From Thielaviopsis euricoi (lineage: Eukaryota > Ascomycota > Sordariomycetes > Microascales > Ceratocystidaceae): a stretch of 64,000 bases of DNA. The translations under genes were made by a program, and so were the position numbers. The notes under the pieces were generated by a model. It searched no databases, was not told the DNA's origin, and worked only from the letters and a program-made list of their open reading frames with translations. Positions 1 to 10,412 of the stretch are shown in pieces; within the stretch, counting starts at the first letter, position 1, and every line of letters starts with the position of its first letter. Location: assembly GCA_001599615.1 (NCBI GenBank), contig BCHJ01000020.1, positions 432,644-496,643 on the forward strand. The letters are read 5' to 3'.

Positions 1-804
1 AGTCTGGACCTGGCTCTTGAGGGCCTCGATTTCGGACTCCTTCTCGGCAAGTTTGTGCTTGAGCTCTTCCAGCTCCTTGGATGAAGCGCCACCAGGAGTT
101 ACCGAACGGCTCGTCAGTCTGCTAGCGGGGGTGCTAGGAGAGCTAGAGGTGGCTGACATCCGCTTTCTAGTCGCATCGCTAGTTGAGCTGGACAGAGGTT
201 GTCTAGACGAAGCACTGGGTGTTCTGGGAGTGACGGTGCTAGTCCGGCTAGTCGAGGTTGTGCGAGAAGTGCCGGTGGAAGTCGAGGAGGTCGAAGAAGT
301 AAGGGGTTTACGGACGCTAGAGGTCGAAGCGATGGTGCTAGTGCGTTTCTCGGCAGCAGAGGGAGCACGTGAAGGAGAAGAGGGAGTGGCGCCTCCAGAG
401 ACTATCGAGGACTGACGGCGAACAGAAGAGCTAGTCAGAGACGAAGGACGTTTCTTTTCGTCTTCCGAAGCAGAAACGGAAGTGGTCGAACGGTGGCTGG
501 CGGTGGTTGAAGACGCCGCAGGACGGCGGACGGTGGTTCCGGCAGTAGTGCGAGTAGTGGTGGACTTGGACAAGCCAGCGGTAGTACGAGTCGTCGAGGT
601 GGAGGTCTTGGTAGCAGTGTTGGTGACGGTCGCAGCGGGGCGGCGCACACCAGACGTCGGTGAAGCCTTCTTCGGCTCAGTCTTTGGAGAGAACAGGGAG
701 GCCTTGGACTCAGGCGACGTGGGGATGGAAGAAACCGAGGGCGCAGGCGAGGGGGCCTTGGCCTCTGTAGGCTTCACGGCATCAATGACCTCGGTGTCAG
801 GCAT
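1..804 (-). CDS. Ser/Thr-rich protein, N-terminal part (cut by window edge)
   Basis: The frame is open from an ATG at 804-802 to the left edge, giving 268 residues without a stop, so the C-terminus lies outside the window. The product starts MPDTEVIDAVKPTEAK. It then becomes strongly Ser/Thr/Pro/Arg-rich, with imperfect internal repeats such as TRTTAG (twice), VRRPAA (twice) and STSxTSRT blocks. The last 30 visible residues change to charged heptad-like sequence (KELEELKHKLAEKESEIEAL), which looks like the start of a coiled coil. A basic Ser-rich disordered head before a coiled coil is common in cytoskeletal and microtubule-linked fungal proteins, but no named domain is visible and I assign no function. 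The reading frame is convincing from the continuous repeat pattern and from the clear drop into A-rich non-coding DNA just upstream of the ATG. Confidence 0.75.
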   Translation of the reverse strand, partial: MPDTEVIDAVKPTEAKAPSPAPSVSSIPTSPESKASLFSPKTEPKKASPTSGVRRPAATVTNTATKTSTSTTRTTAGLSKSTTTRTTAGTTVRRPAASSTTASHRSTTSVSASEDEKKRPSSLTSSSVRRQSSIVSGGATPSSPSRAPSAAEKRTSTIASTSSVRKPLTSSTSSTSTGTSRTTSTSRTSTVTPRTPSASSRQPLSSSTSDATRKRMSATSSSPSTPASRLTSRSVTPGGASSKELEELKHKLAEKESEIEALKSQVQT

Positions 805-2064
805 TGTGGTTGTTTGTTTAACCTAACGGGGTTGGTGGTGAGATTGTCAAGAACAAAAGAGAAAAAAAAAGGGGACCGAAAAAGAAAAAGAAGAAAAAAA
901 AAAAAGAAAAAAAAAAGGAAGGGGAAAATAGGAAGCGAATTGGCGAGCAATTAATTTCGACAATAAGCGGACCGCAAATCTCAAGAGCTCTGCAGATAAG
1001 GAAAAAAAAATTAGAAAAACAAGTCAGTAAAGGTCAGGTGGGAAGAATAAGAACAGAAGCGGGTGCTACATAAACGATGCCAGCAAGAGAAGAGGAGAAG
1101 ATGTGAACGCCCAACGTCAAAGGAAGCAGAAGACAGCAGCTCGCAAGATAGCCCAGAACGCAGTGAAAGAAATGTACCCCTCCAGCCAAGGATGTGCCGA
1201 CTCATGGAAATCGATGTCTGTATGGGTGGATTAGATGGATAGGACAGCGGGCATACAGCCCAACCTGTCAAGCCTGTGACTTGCTGATCTTTTTTGTGGG
1301 CGGAGGTGCATGGACAGTGGGCAGAGACCCTGATTCTGCTCTACTAAAGCAACTGAGTCCCTGTATGTGTGCATGGAACCAGCAATACATAGAGTAGAGT
1401 AGTAGCCAAAAATCTGATGCAGCGTGCTGCCAATTCAACTGATCCACGAACGATTTTGTTGAAACATTCGGCTTATATCTGGACAGGCATTGGCATAATG
1501 ACAAACAAAGCACTAGAGTGACAGCACCAGGACATGCCACATGATTATGACCTGTAGCAACACTGGTTTGGTTTCCGGTGTGAGTGCTTGTTCCTTCGCC
1601 GCTCCTATTGTGTATGTACATAATATTTCTGTCTGTGTGGCTGGCGAAAATATGCAACGACGGGCTGCTGACGATGGCTTCTGCGTCTTCTCTGGCATCT
1701 TCTGCTGCGTGGCGGATCTCGTCTGGCGCCGATTTGGCTGTTGTGATTCGGCTGGCTGATACTGATGGATGATGCATGCTGTCTGCAAACTGCGAGATTA
1801 TGATCTTTAAGTCGCCTTTGCATTTCTGGGGGCGATGAACTGCTCGAATCGATTTGTGACGAAACTCGCAACGCAATAACCAACGACGTCTCTCACTCGG
1901 CTGTTTCCGTGCCCATCCATGATTGGGTATATCAAGTTCTGGGAAGACGCTTACCTATAAANAAAAAANANNAANANNAAAAATTTAAGTAGAAANAAGN
2001 CCCCCAGAGATTAAAANNAAANNAANANNAAAAANAAANAANAAANNNAANAANNNAANNTAAN

Positions 2065-2105
<41 letters not shown>

Positions 2106-3375
2106 NNGGGGGAAGGACCACTNGAGAANAAANCGAAAGAACCTTAATGAAAAGGACGATGAAGAGATAGTTGGTAGCAAAAGAGCGATTGAAGGCTCGT
2201 TTGGGTTTCAGAAGGGGGAAAAAAAAAGAAAAGAAAAAGAAGAAAAGGAAGAAAAGAAGAGAATCAAGTAGCGGAGTAATATTTTGTGTCAAGACTCAAG
2301 ACTACACCGCAGGATAAGAGACCAGGCAGTTGCTGTTGTTTTTCCAGCTTCCCGGGGGGTAATGCATTGAAGGGGAAGGAACAGTCACCTACAGGCAACA
2401 AACAACCACATGCACAGAAACAAGGCAATGACTTTGTGTGGATAGTCTTTCCTTCAAGCCCTAAAGATGAGACCGCCTGTTCCAAAAAGGAGGCAATTAC
2501 TAGGTAAGATATGAGATGGAAGACTCTATTGTTCCTTACAGTACTGATCTAGGCCAGTCTATATGATGTTGAATGCCTTGTAGAATCTGCATACTCTTTT
2601 CCATAAGCAAGCTAACTATCCATATACAGGGCAGGCGTCCGTCTTACACTCCTGGCTGATGGTCATAATTGTGATGCTGCTATTTACAATCTCCGCTGCT
2701 CTTCATCCGGATCGATCAGTCCATCGCTTCTATACTTACTCGTCTTCGTGAGCCGATACTATCTCATGGTTACATTATTCATCTACTGTATTAAAGCGCG
2801 TTTTAGTCATTCGTACGAGACATTATATTAATGCTTTGGCCATCTAGAGCGTTCAGATCAAGGCCACACTCGTCAGTTAAACCTATTGGAACAGAGCTTC
2901 AGTATTTAGCTCAGAAGTAGAAGCTTGGCCAAGTCAACGAAGTACTCCACCAAGACCCGCTATAGCCCCTTGTTAACTTGGTAGCTGAGAGACAAGAGAC
3001 AAGAAGCCCACATCCCCCTTCCTTAAGACAGCTTGGTTTTTTTCTTAGCGCATCAGGCCTATTAGCTTAGCCAGGCACCCTAAAGAAAAGTGATACCTGG
3101 CTTCAAAATATAAAGATTGTTACAGCGTTAAGGGTCCTTTTCTCCCAGTTGTATCCTGGCCTTGGCTTGTCAACAAGTCACGTCACGTCAACCCCTAGTC
3201 GGAAACGCTTGGACCAATTGAAAAACAACACCGCAAACCATGAACTTCGTATGTTGTCTTGCGAGGGGGGCCAACAGCGACAAACAATACTCGAAAATCA
3301 ACGACAAAAAGCATCCGCGATTGTAAGCTTTCCTACTTAGTGTTGTGTAATTGAATGTCTTTCAACAAGAACAAA
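805..3375. other. Gene-free stretch with masked A-tract
   Basis: No convincing gene. The part next to 804 is the presumed 5' leader of the Ser/Thr-rich gene and is very A-rich on the plus strand (T-rich when transcribed). 1962-2133 contains scattered N calls around a long A-run. Overlapping ORFs of 60-200 codons at 1268-1883 occupy several frames and show no domain. Confidence 0.6.
1962..2133. repeat. Low-quality poly-A tract with N calls
   Basis: The tract holds many single N characters around an uninterrupted A-run at 2065-2102. This looks like base-call failure over a long homopolymer rather than a scaffold gap, because N calls are interspersed with A, G and T. Any reading frame across it is meaningless. 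Confidence 0.85.
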
Positions 3376-3447
3376 TCCGATATGGTCTAGGGGCTAGGAT
3401 ATCTCGCTCTCACCGAGAAGGCCGGGGTTCGATTCCCCGTATCGGAG
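3376..3447 (+). tRNA. tRNA-Glu (anticodon CTC)
   Basis: A 72-nt cloverleaf can be folded by eye. The 7-bp acceptor stem pairs TCCGATA (3376-3382) with TATCGGA (3440-3446), with G3447 as discriminator. The anticodon stem 3402-3406 pairs with 3414-3418 around the loop CTCTCAC, placing anticodon CTC at 3409-3411. The T arm holds the canonical GGTTCGATTCC box B. The sequence closely follows the well-known eukaryotic tRNA-Glu consensus. There is no intron. A T5 run at 3461-3465 is the likely RNA polymerase III terminator. Confidence 0.96.
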
Positions 3448-5009
3448 GTCTACAGTTATCTTTTTGCGGTGATCCTTTACCCTGCATGTAAACGAACGCC
3501 CTAAAAGATGTTCTCAAACCACAACTTTTTTGCATGTCGGTATTACTATTCCGAAATATCTATTTCTTCATGTGACACTGCCACTTAACTCTGCCCCTTG
3601 TATTCCCATTTGCCCAAGATCGTACTGGCCCTTCCTCCTGGCCAAGGTCTTGTACTATATGGCGTTCTCTGGAAGCTGCTCCTTTGTCCGCCGTAGCCTG
3701 AAAAAGGTGAAAAGTTCGGTCCTTGTACGACGGGTTTGTATTTTATTTTTTGTCCTATATTGCGCCTCCCTGTTGTATACCAAGTTGGCCACGCGATTTC
3801 GCGGTTCTGGGTTTGTACCACCAAACAAGCAATGACAAAAACTATGAACATAATTCTACTATAAGTGTATGCTGCTGAAATTCCTCCCTGGAAGAGGCCA
3901 TGCCTCGAAAGTAATTTATTTTTGAGATGCCTTGTTTCCAGCTGAAAAAAGAATGTTTACAAGAAACCACCGGCTTGTCTGGGAGGGAAATTCAGTCTGT
4001 TTCACACCGCTTCCCTTGCTTACCAGGCTCTTACAACCCTGGCGAGATGGTATTGTAGCTATGCCGTCATGCCACAATCTTTTTTTTTTCTTTTTCAACT
4101 TTGATCGTAGGACCACCATATGAGGTGTGATTGGCTTGTCGTCAGTTGTTCAGACGACCTATCGACAGCACACCCTCACTTAGATCCCATCCATTCCTCT
4201 GTTCCATATTGGTTCATCTGTTTGGTCCATTTATGCAAGGATGCCATTCTTTTATCGGTTATCCAGGCGCATTTATCGAGGAGGGGTAAAACAGGATGGA
4301 TTTTCTTTTATTCGTCATTCGTTCTGATACCTGTCGCCTCTTGATGCGATTATTGTTACCTCTAGGCTTGTCACCTGTATTGTCTGTATTCCTATACATG
4401 TCCTCAGATAATTTCTTTGTTTGTTCCCACCATCCATCTCACAAGTAGGATCTTCGGCTCTTGGGCACACTGAACCGAGAATGCCGATTACCCCCTCACT
4501 GAAAGGCAGCTCCAACTGCAAAGCAAAACAACTTTTTCTGTGCGAACAAAGAACTAGTCGGATAGGAAAATGAAGTATCCCGTTTCCACTTCCAGAGTGC
4601 TTACATGAAATAGACCTCTGGATTTGGGGCCACTCAGAATTAACCCTACCAACATGTATAAGTTTGCCATGCTGAGTCGCGCGTAAGCGTTTTTAACTGA
4701 CTTAATACGCCGTTAGTTATAAGACAGTGTAGTACGAGCCGTAAAACAAAGTCACATATATGGCGCCTCTGTTGCAGATGAGAGACACAAATATAAAAAA
4801 GGGTAACAAAAGAAGACACGACGCCAATCATCAACATGCCGAGCCACAAAAGAAGACAAATGTTTTCCTGTGTCCATGGACAGCATGCGTACCATTGCGA
4901 TAATGACATTATTAAGTAAGAACGAGGGGGGAATCCAGAAACCAAGAACCAAGAAGAAAAAAACACACACAAATAGTACCTAGAGTGGAGAGATACATAA
5001 CCCCTAAAA
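3448..5009. other. Intergenic, nothing recognised
   Basis: Apart from the tRNA terminator there are only short ORFs without domain character, up to 108 codons. The right end is the 3' flank of the minus-strand AT-hook gene. Confidence 0.6.
3461..3465 (+). terminator. Pol III T-run after tRNA-Glu
   Basis: Five consecutive T on the sense strand, 13 nt after the tRNA 3' end, are the standard RNA polymerase III stop signal. Confidence 0.7.
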
Positions 5010-7055
5010 TCAGTTTTCCGACATGAGCTTTTCGTAAAGAGAGTTCACCTTGTCTGACATGATGTGCAGGCCGTGTCCCAGCACTGACTGCATTGGTCTA
5101 GGCTGATCTCTCTTGGGATCGAAGCCCTTGACCGGCTCAAAGCCATCATCATCGTCATCCTCCTCCTCCTCGCTTTCCACCACGTGGGCACGAGCCAGCG
5201 CTCTCTGTCGTGCCTGTAACATCTGCACATTATCCCGCGTTCTAAAGTCCGTGACGGCCTGCTCGAGCATCTGAAGCCACTTGACCGTGCAGGCGACTGG
5301 GTAGATGGTCAACTGGGTAAACCTAAAAACACCAGCATCGCTGTCGGCATCGTCTATTCTCGACGCTGCAAAGAGCGTTTGGAGCAGCATGATGCCAAAC
5401 GGAATCACCACCAGTGCCAGGTCATTCGCAATGGCCTCGGGAATAGCGTCGTAGCAGTCTCCTTCCTCGCGCAGACTCAGCAGTATATCAATGTTCTCGT
5501 CCACGCCGCTGTACGCCTTTTGCAGAGCCTCGCCTTGTTCACGGAAGAACCGTTCCAGCAGATCAATGTCGTCAATGCTCGGCATTTTTTCAAACTTGCG
5601 CCGCAGATACGCCAGGTATCGCCACAGCGGCCACGAGTTGCGATCATACGGCAGCTGGAACGGCTCACTTGCATGATTCATGTTCTCCATGCCCGCAAGC
5701 TCGCCCAGCGTCATGATCTCCGGGATGTTCATGCCGTATATTTGAACAGAATTCTCCATAAACAATGATGACCCGGCAGGCGATGTGGGAAGTACACCGG
5801 GAGGGATGGATGACAGAGATTCTTGCGGATAGACGTAATCAGGTGCAGGAATAGCAGTCGTAGTCTTTGGTGGGACACGGGTCTGTCGCGGCGGCGTTCC
5901 GTGGTCGAGGCCAGTTGTCTGCGAGAGATTCATCGAAGTGTCCCGATCGAGAGCCTCTGCAACTAGCGACGATTTCGACAGCTTGCTGCGGGCAGAAGGG
6001 ATATCGCGTGGTGGTACTGACTGCGAGGCTTCTCGAAGATCCTCAGAGGCGGACTCAACCTGTGCCACGGGAACTTCTACGGGCTTGACTTTTGGTGGCC
6101 GTCCGCGACGGCGCGGTGGAGCTCCCGCTGCAGTCGTGCTGCTTACAAGCCGAGAACGCTTTTCGGCGACATCTGCCTTGTCGCCCGAATATAGCCGTTT
6201 TTTGGTCGGGCTCGCCGGGGTGTGTGCCAGCCCAGCAGAGCTGCGCAGACCGCGGCGCATCGTGGAGTCGGTGGAGTGTAGAGAAACGGGTGGTGTGGGA
6301 ATAGTAGTAGGTAGCAAGCAGCACTTTTCAGTGGCGGGCTGCTGTGGTGCTAGCTGCAGCGGCAGACAGTAATTATCGAGGCGGCCACGGGCGTAGAGGC
6401 TCTGTAATTGACGGCGGCGGAGGTGGTCCAAGTGCGGGTGGAGGGTCTGGGTCTGGGGAGCAGCTGCGCTAGCGTAGGGTATAGTGCGCAGCCGGTTTCC
6501 TGATTTGCTTGTCTCAGTTCGCAGGGGTGGGCGCACGCGAGCAGGGATCTCGTCGTCGTCGTCGTCGTCGCTGCTGTTGCTGCTGGTGCTACTACCACAG
6601 CTAAAATCGCAGTCACAATTGCGACTGTCAGTATGGCTGCAATCGCTTTCGGCGTCTGAGAAATCGACTGCAGTCTGCGTCGAGTAGAATGTGCGGTGGT
6701 TGTTGTTATTTTGAGCGTCGCTGTAGAGGTTTTCGCTGGAATGGTCGTTGTCGCGGTCGAGGTTGCTATCAAAAAAGCTGCCACTGCTGCGGCAAATATT
6801 GCGCGGTTCACTGGCAAGGGCGTTTTGGCGGTCGGCCCGGTTGCAGCCTAGCGCAGCAGCGTTATGCACGCGTTGTTGTTTGACGTGGTGTCGGCCCTGT
6901 TGGTGCTGCTGATGGTGCTTCTGCTGCTTGTGGCTGCGTTGATAAATGGAGCACTGAGGCCGATGATGGCGATGCTTGTGATGGCGAAAAAGTGCTGGAT
7001 TTTCAATTGAAGGCAGGACGAAATCGGGGTCGTCACAGGGGAAAAGCGTAGACAT
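5010..7055 (-). CDS. AT-hook, His-rich protein of unknown function
   Basis: Single-exon frame of 681 residues. The ATG at 7055-7053 (MSTLFPCDDPDF) is the first in-frame ATG; the frame stays open upstream only with non-ATG codons. Residues about 23-64 are very rich in His, Gln and Lys. An acidic Asp run lies near 163-169. A clear AT-hook core, RRRGRPPK, lies at about 315-322 and suggests minor-groove DNA binding in the nucleus. The rest of the first 420 residues is low-complexity and probably disordered. The C-terminal third (about 430-620) looks folded, with aromatic and hydrophobic segments (SWPLWRYLAYLRRKFEKMP; ALVVIPFGIMLLQTLF), then an acidic stretch (EEEEDDDDD) and a conserved-looking end. 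I do not recognise the C-terminal fold. A chromatin-linked role is inference from the AT-hook only. Confidence 0.85.
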   Translation of the reverse strand: MSTLFPCDDPDFVLPSIENPALFRHHKHRHHRPQCSIYQRSHKQQKHHQQHQQGRHHVKQQRVHNAAALGCNRADRQNALASEPRNICRSSGSFFDSNLDRDNDHSSENLYSDAQNNNNHRTFYSTQTAVDFSDAESDCSHTDSRNCDCDFSCGSSTSSNSSDDDDDDEIPARVRPPLRTETSKSGNRLRTIPYASAAAPQTQTLHPHLDHLRRRQLQSLYARGRLDNYCLPLQLAPQQPATEKCCLLPTTIPTPPVSLHSTDSTMRRGLRSSAGLAHTPASPTKKRLYSGDKADVAEKRSRLVSSTTAAGAPPRRRGRPPKVKPVEVPVAQVESASEDLREASQSVPPRDIPSARSKLSKSSLVAEALDRDTSMNLSQTTGLDHGTPPRQTRVPPKTTTAIPAPDYVYPQESLSSIPPGVLPTSPAGSSLFMENSVQIYGMNIPEIMTLGELAGMENMNHASEPFQLPYDRNSWPLWRYLAYLRRKFEKMPSIDDIDLLERFFREQGEALQKAYSGVDENIDILLSLREEGDCYDAIPEAIANDLALVVIPFGIMLLQTLFAASRIDDADSDAGVFRFTQLTIYPVACTVKWLQMLEQAVTDFRTRDNVQMLQARQRALARAHVVESEEEEDDDDDGFEPVKGFDPKRDQPRPMQSVLGHGLHIMSDKVNSLYEKLMSEN

Positions 7056-8567
7056 TATCCCGGGATTGGTAATCTTCAGGCGCGTGCGAAAATTCGCTGG
7101 CAAGAAAACCGCAAATCAATCAATGATATTCAATCGAGGATTCGAGATTCGAAAATAAAAAATCGTAATGAATTGTCGCGATAGCAATAATTAAATATTG
7201 AACTTCGTTTATTCTCTGTAGTATTATTTTTTTCTCGATATTTTTTTTTCGGTCGTGCTGTGTGAAGAGCAAATTCAAGTCAACTCAATACGCACTGGAT
7301 AAATGACTCCAAAATGAATGGGTAGAAAAATGTGCCAAATTATGGCGTGGTTGTTGTGCCGTTTAGCTCTCTGATTCGCTAATTTGATGATTTTGACCCC
7401 GTGAATTTCTGATTCATCTGCTTTTCCCACTGTGATGAGCCACCTTAAAGCCTGCAAATTTGCCTTCAATGCATTAATTTTTTTTTCTTTTCCTCGCATT
7501 GCCCTGTCTGGCTGGCTGTTTGGAGAACCCGGGCTTCCTTAACCTTCCGTAGGCTTCTCAGCCCCAAAATTAAGTCCCTTTTCTCTCCACTTTCACTGCC
7601 GATTTCTTCACAGTACAGTCAATATACAAGTTTAGGAGGCAGCACCATTTTTGTGTCAGCTGACATTGAAAGCTGTTTCAGCCACTGATTGGTTGGATTC
7701 TGCTTAATGTTACTGTGTTTAGGACATGGCCAAACGCCCGCCACCGCTTGTGCCACTGCCCAAAACGAGAAATGTGAAAAGAAGAGGGAATACTGGTCAG
7801 AACAAAGATTGAGGGAGATACAGCTAGCACTAACAGAACCGCTGTATACTTACTTGTATATTGAGTGAATTGACTGTGGGGGTTCCTGCAAGGCACGACA
7901 CAGTTCTGTCGCAGTAAAGAATGCCTTGCAGCCGTTGCGTTGCTGTCTGGTCTGTAGATCCGGAGAAAGTACTTTGATCACTTCTCTTTTTAGTAGGTAA
8001 ATGCTACAATTTACAGCACGTACAGCCCTAGCCTTACACTTTCTCCCCTTATAGTTATTCAACCGAAGCGGTTGCGGATTTTTGTGTGCTTGTATGCTAT
8101 TCATGAATATTGAGTTGGTCTATCGTAGATAAAAAATGCTAAAACGAGGAAAAATTGCCCGCCTGAAATGTGAGTTGATAATTGAAATCAAGAAAAAGAA
8201 AAAGAAAAAGAAGAAAGAAAAAAAAAACACGATAAACGCCAAACTTGATGACCTGCCATGGCTGTGGCGGAACATCAAATTGATCGAAATACCAAGCCCT
8301 GTCTGTGGGCGTTTCCATATAAAAAAGAAAAGAGTGTACAGACCAAAGCATATAACAGCATGCTTTGGTTCTCTACAACAAGAGAAGAGAAAAGAGGAGA
8401 GAAAAGAAGCAAATATGCAAAAGAGATGAGATGAGCAAAACAGCAAAAAGCGACGCCATCATCGTCGGGGTCGCTGGGAATCATATATGTACGTTGTGAA
8501 AACAGAAGAAAAAGAAAGGAACAAAGACAAAGGAAATGTGACGGGTGATCCGCACAAGTCGTTCACC
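7056..8567. other. Intergenic between two minus-strand genes
   Basis: No gene seen. It contains the 5' flank of the AT-hook gene (AT-rich, with T-runs around 7227-7250) and the 3' flank of the next gene, with an A/G-rich low-complexity block around 8190-8226. Confidence 0.6.
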
Positions 8568-10412
8568 TTACCGGGACGACTTGCGCCGACTGAAAGCTCT
8601 CTTAAGAGAAGAAAACAGACCCTTTTTGGGTTCATTCGCGCCAGGCGCTGCAGACATTGATATCGACGCAGGGAGACTGGCTGTGACGACGGGAACTTCA
8701 CGTTGCACGGTCACGGGTGCCTGCTCCGCGCTCGGAATTTCATTGACCGCAGAGGCCGAAGCCGCCGCCGCTACACGCCTATGCATGTAGGCCGCGCCAG
8801 TCGACATGCTCCGACGAGGCACCGCGCTCTGCTCCTGGGCCACCAAGGGCAGACTGCATCTCTTGGCGGCGGTGGATGAAGCCAGAGTGGCAGGGGCACT
8901 ACCAGGCGAAGAGTTACTAGATGACGACGAAGAGACGGGCGACTGAGGCTTTTCGACCGGACCCATGGAGCGGCGAACAGAGTTGCGGCGCGGGGGGATG
9001 GCGCCGGTGATGCCCTTCTGCTGCAGGGAGACCCAGACAGAAGAGATGGCAATAAAGGCCCGGGTTTCGGAATCAATGGGGATGAAGCGGCGGTCCTTGT
9101 TAAGGAGCATGCTAGGGGACTCCTGGTGCGCAACTGACGCTCGGGGAGTAGGCGAAGCGTGCTCGGGTGAAGATTCCGGGACATAGCAAAAGTCCTGAAC
9201 CTCGAGAAAGTTGGGGCCAACAGTGGCCATGACGGGGTGGCGTCTGGTGGAAGGGTCCAGGATGCTAAAGGTGAACTTGTACGCCGGCTCCTCTTCGCCA
9301 AGCGCATTGGCAAGTCCATGCGCCGGGGTAGGATCAAGCTTGCGTTTCGCCCAGCGAGCTCTGGTAGTAATGCCATCATCAGCCTCGTGGATAAAGTCAT
9401 AGGATCCGTTGGCAAGAGGAGTAGCCGACCACACGGTGCCATCTGCCAAGACGATGTCCGTCTTTCCAGTCTCATGCACGGGGCTAAACACAGCAATCAA
9501 GTCGCGGCGATGTAGGCGCTCTTCGCTAGCTTCGCTATCCTCGTCGATTCCATAGTCCTCGCTTCGCGCCAAGACCAAGTCGTCGGCGCCAAGACTGCCA
9601 CTCATGCGGAACAGGCGCGGGAACTTGCGCGCCAGGCGCGGAGCGGCAATCGGAGATCCTGACACAAAAGTGCTGGGCAGGACGTCAAACATGGGCTTGG
9701 GTCTCGTTTCGGTGACGAGCTGGATCTGGAGAAGAAGATGGGGCCGTATTTGAATAAGGCGGCGGCTCTTCTTGACAACCTTTGGTGGTGGCTGTGCAAC
9801 AATGAATCTGGACCCCATTTTTGATAAGCGCTTGGAGCGCCGTCTACATGCGCCCACGACAGATCCAGTCATGGTTGAGCTGTTGTCGGAAAACTCGGAG
9901 TAGGTACCATCGTCGTCTTCGCTGGATGGGTTGATGGAGTTGGTCCCGGAGGCCGGGGCGGACTGAGTAAAGTAGTTGCGCACATGGTATTCCTCTTCAT
10001 CGGGAATTGAAAGATCGTCGCTTTTGATGGATCCTGGCTCCAGGAAGCGCACAATGTTATTGTTGTTGTTATTCCGCGGGATATAATCGGACACGGGCCG
10101 TTGGCGGACGGATTTCTTGGTGGATACTGTATTTGATACTGGCAAATCTACCAATGATCTTCTCTTGGCTGATTTGCTGGTAACGGCAATAGGAGACCCA
10201 GATGGGCTGTTCTCGACCGACTCTTCCGGGATGGCAGCCACTGGTGCCTCGCTGGGATATGGCGAACTGAAGCGGAACATGGGAACACGGCGTGACACGG
10301 ACGACTCAGAAAGAGCCGGCGAAGCTGAGCGGGACGGTTGCATAGCTTTTGAAGTAGATTCGGGAACCGCGTGCTGACGGTTATGAAGACTGGCTCCCGA
10401 GTGCAAGAGCAT
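8568..10412 (-). CDS. Conserved fungal protein, unknown function
   Basis: Single-exon frame of 614 residues starting at ATG 10412-10410. Residues 1-200 are Ser-rich and disordered, with an Asn run (NNNNNN) near 114-119. The central part, about 217-455, is the conserved core. It includes RPHLLLQIQLV, PMFDVLPSTF, LARKFPRLFRM, DIVLADGTVWSATPLANGSYDF, ARWAKRK and YKFTFSILDPSTRRHPVMA. I recall this arrangement (LLLQIQ, then FDVLPS, then NGSY-F, then ARW, then RRHP-MA) from uncharacterised proteins of filamentous ascomycetes; no biochemical role is known to me. A Ser-rich linker follows, and a basic C-terminus (KKGLFSSLKRAFSRRKSSR) that could bind acidic membrane lipid, which is inference. The upstream region is long and gene-free, so the gene may have a long 5' leader. 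Confidence 0.88.
   Translation of the reverse strand: MLLHSGASLHNRQHAVPESTSKAMQPSRSASPALSESSVSRRVPMFRFSSPYPSEAPVAAIPEESVENSPSGSPIAVTSKSAKRRSLVDLPVSNTVSTKKSVRQRPVSDYIPRNNNNNNIVRFLEPGSIKSDDLSIPDEEEYHVRNYFTQSAPASGTNSINPSSEDDDGTYSEFSDNSSTMTGSVVGACRRRSKRLSKMGSRFIVAQPPPKVVKKSRRLIQIRPHLLLQIQLVTETRPKPMFDVLPSTFVSGSPIAAPRLARKFPRLFRMSGSLGADDLVLARSEDYGIDEDSEASEERLHRRDLIAVFSPVHETGKTDIVLADGTVWSATPLANGSYDFIHEADDGITTRARWAKRKLDPTPAHGLANALGEEEPAYKFTFSILDPSTRRHPVMATVGPNFLEVQDFCYVPESSPEHASPTPRASVAHQESPSMLLNKDRRFIPIDSETRAFIAISSVWVSLQQKGITGAIPPRRNSVRRSMGPVEKPQSPVSSSSSSNSSPGSAPATLASSTAAKRCSLPLVAQEQSAVPRRSMSTGAAYMHRRVAAAASASAVNEIPSAEQAPVTVQREVPVVTASLPASISMSAAPGANEPKKGLFSSLKRAFSRRKSSR

Noticed and set aside
1268..1883. 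Overlapping minus-strand ORFs of 91-202 codons
   Set aside because: Three frames are open at the same place, the products show no domain or clear protein-like pattern, and the region is ordinary intergenic DNA. A 202-codon ORF can occur by chance.
2930..3375. Possible retrotransposon LTR upstream of the tRNA gene
   Set aside because: tRNA flanks are common integration sites and TGTT starts are present, but I found no matching end, target duplication or second copy.
5379..6372. Plus-strand ORFs inside the AT-hook gene
   Set aside because: Antisense shadows of the real coding frame.
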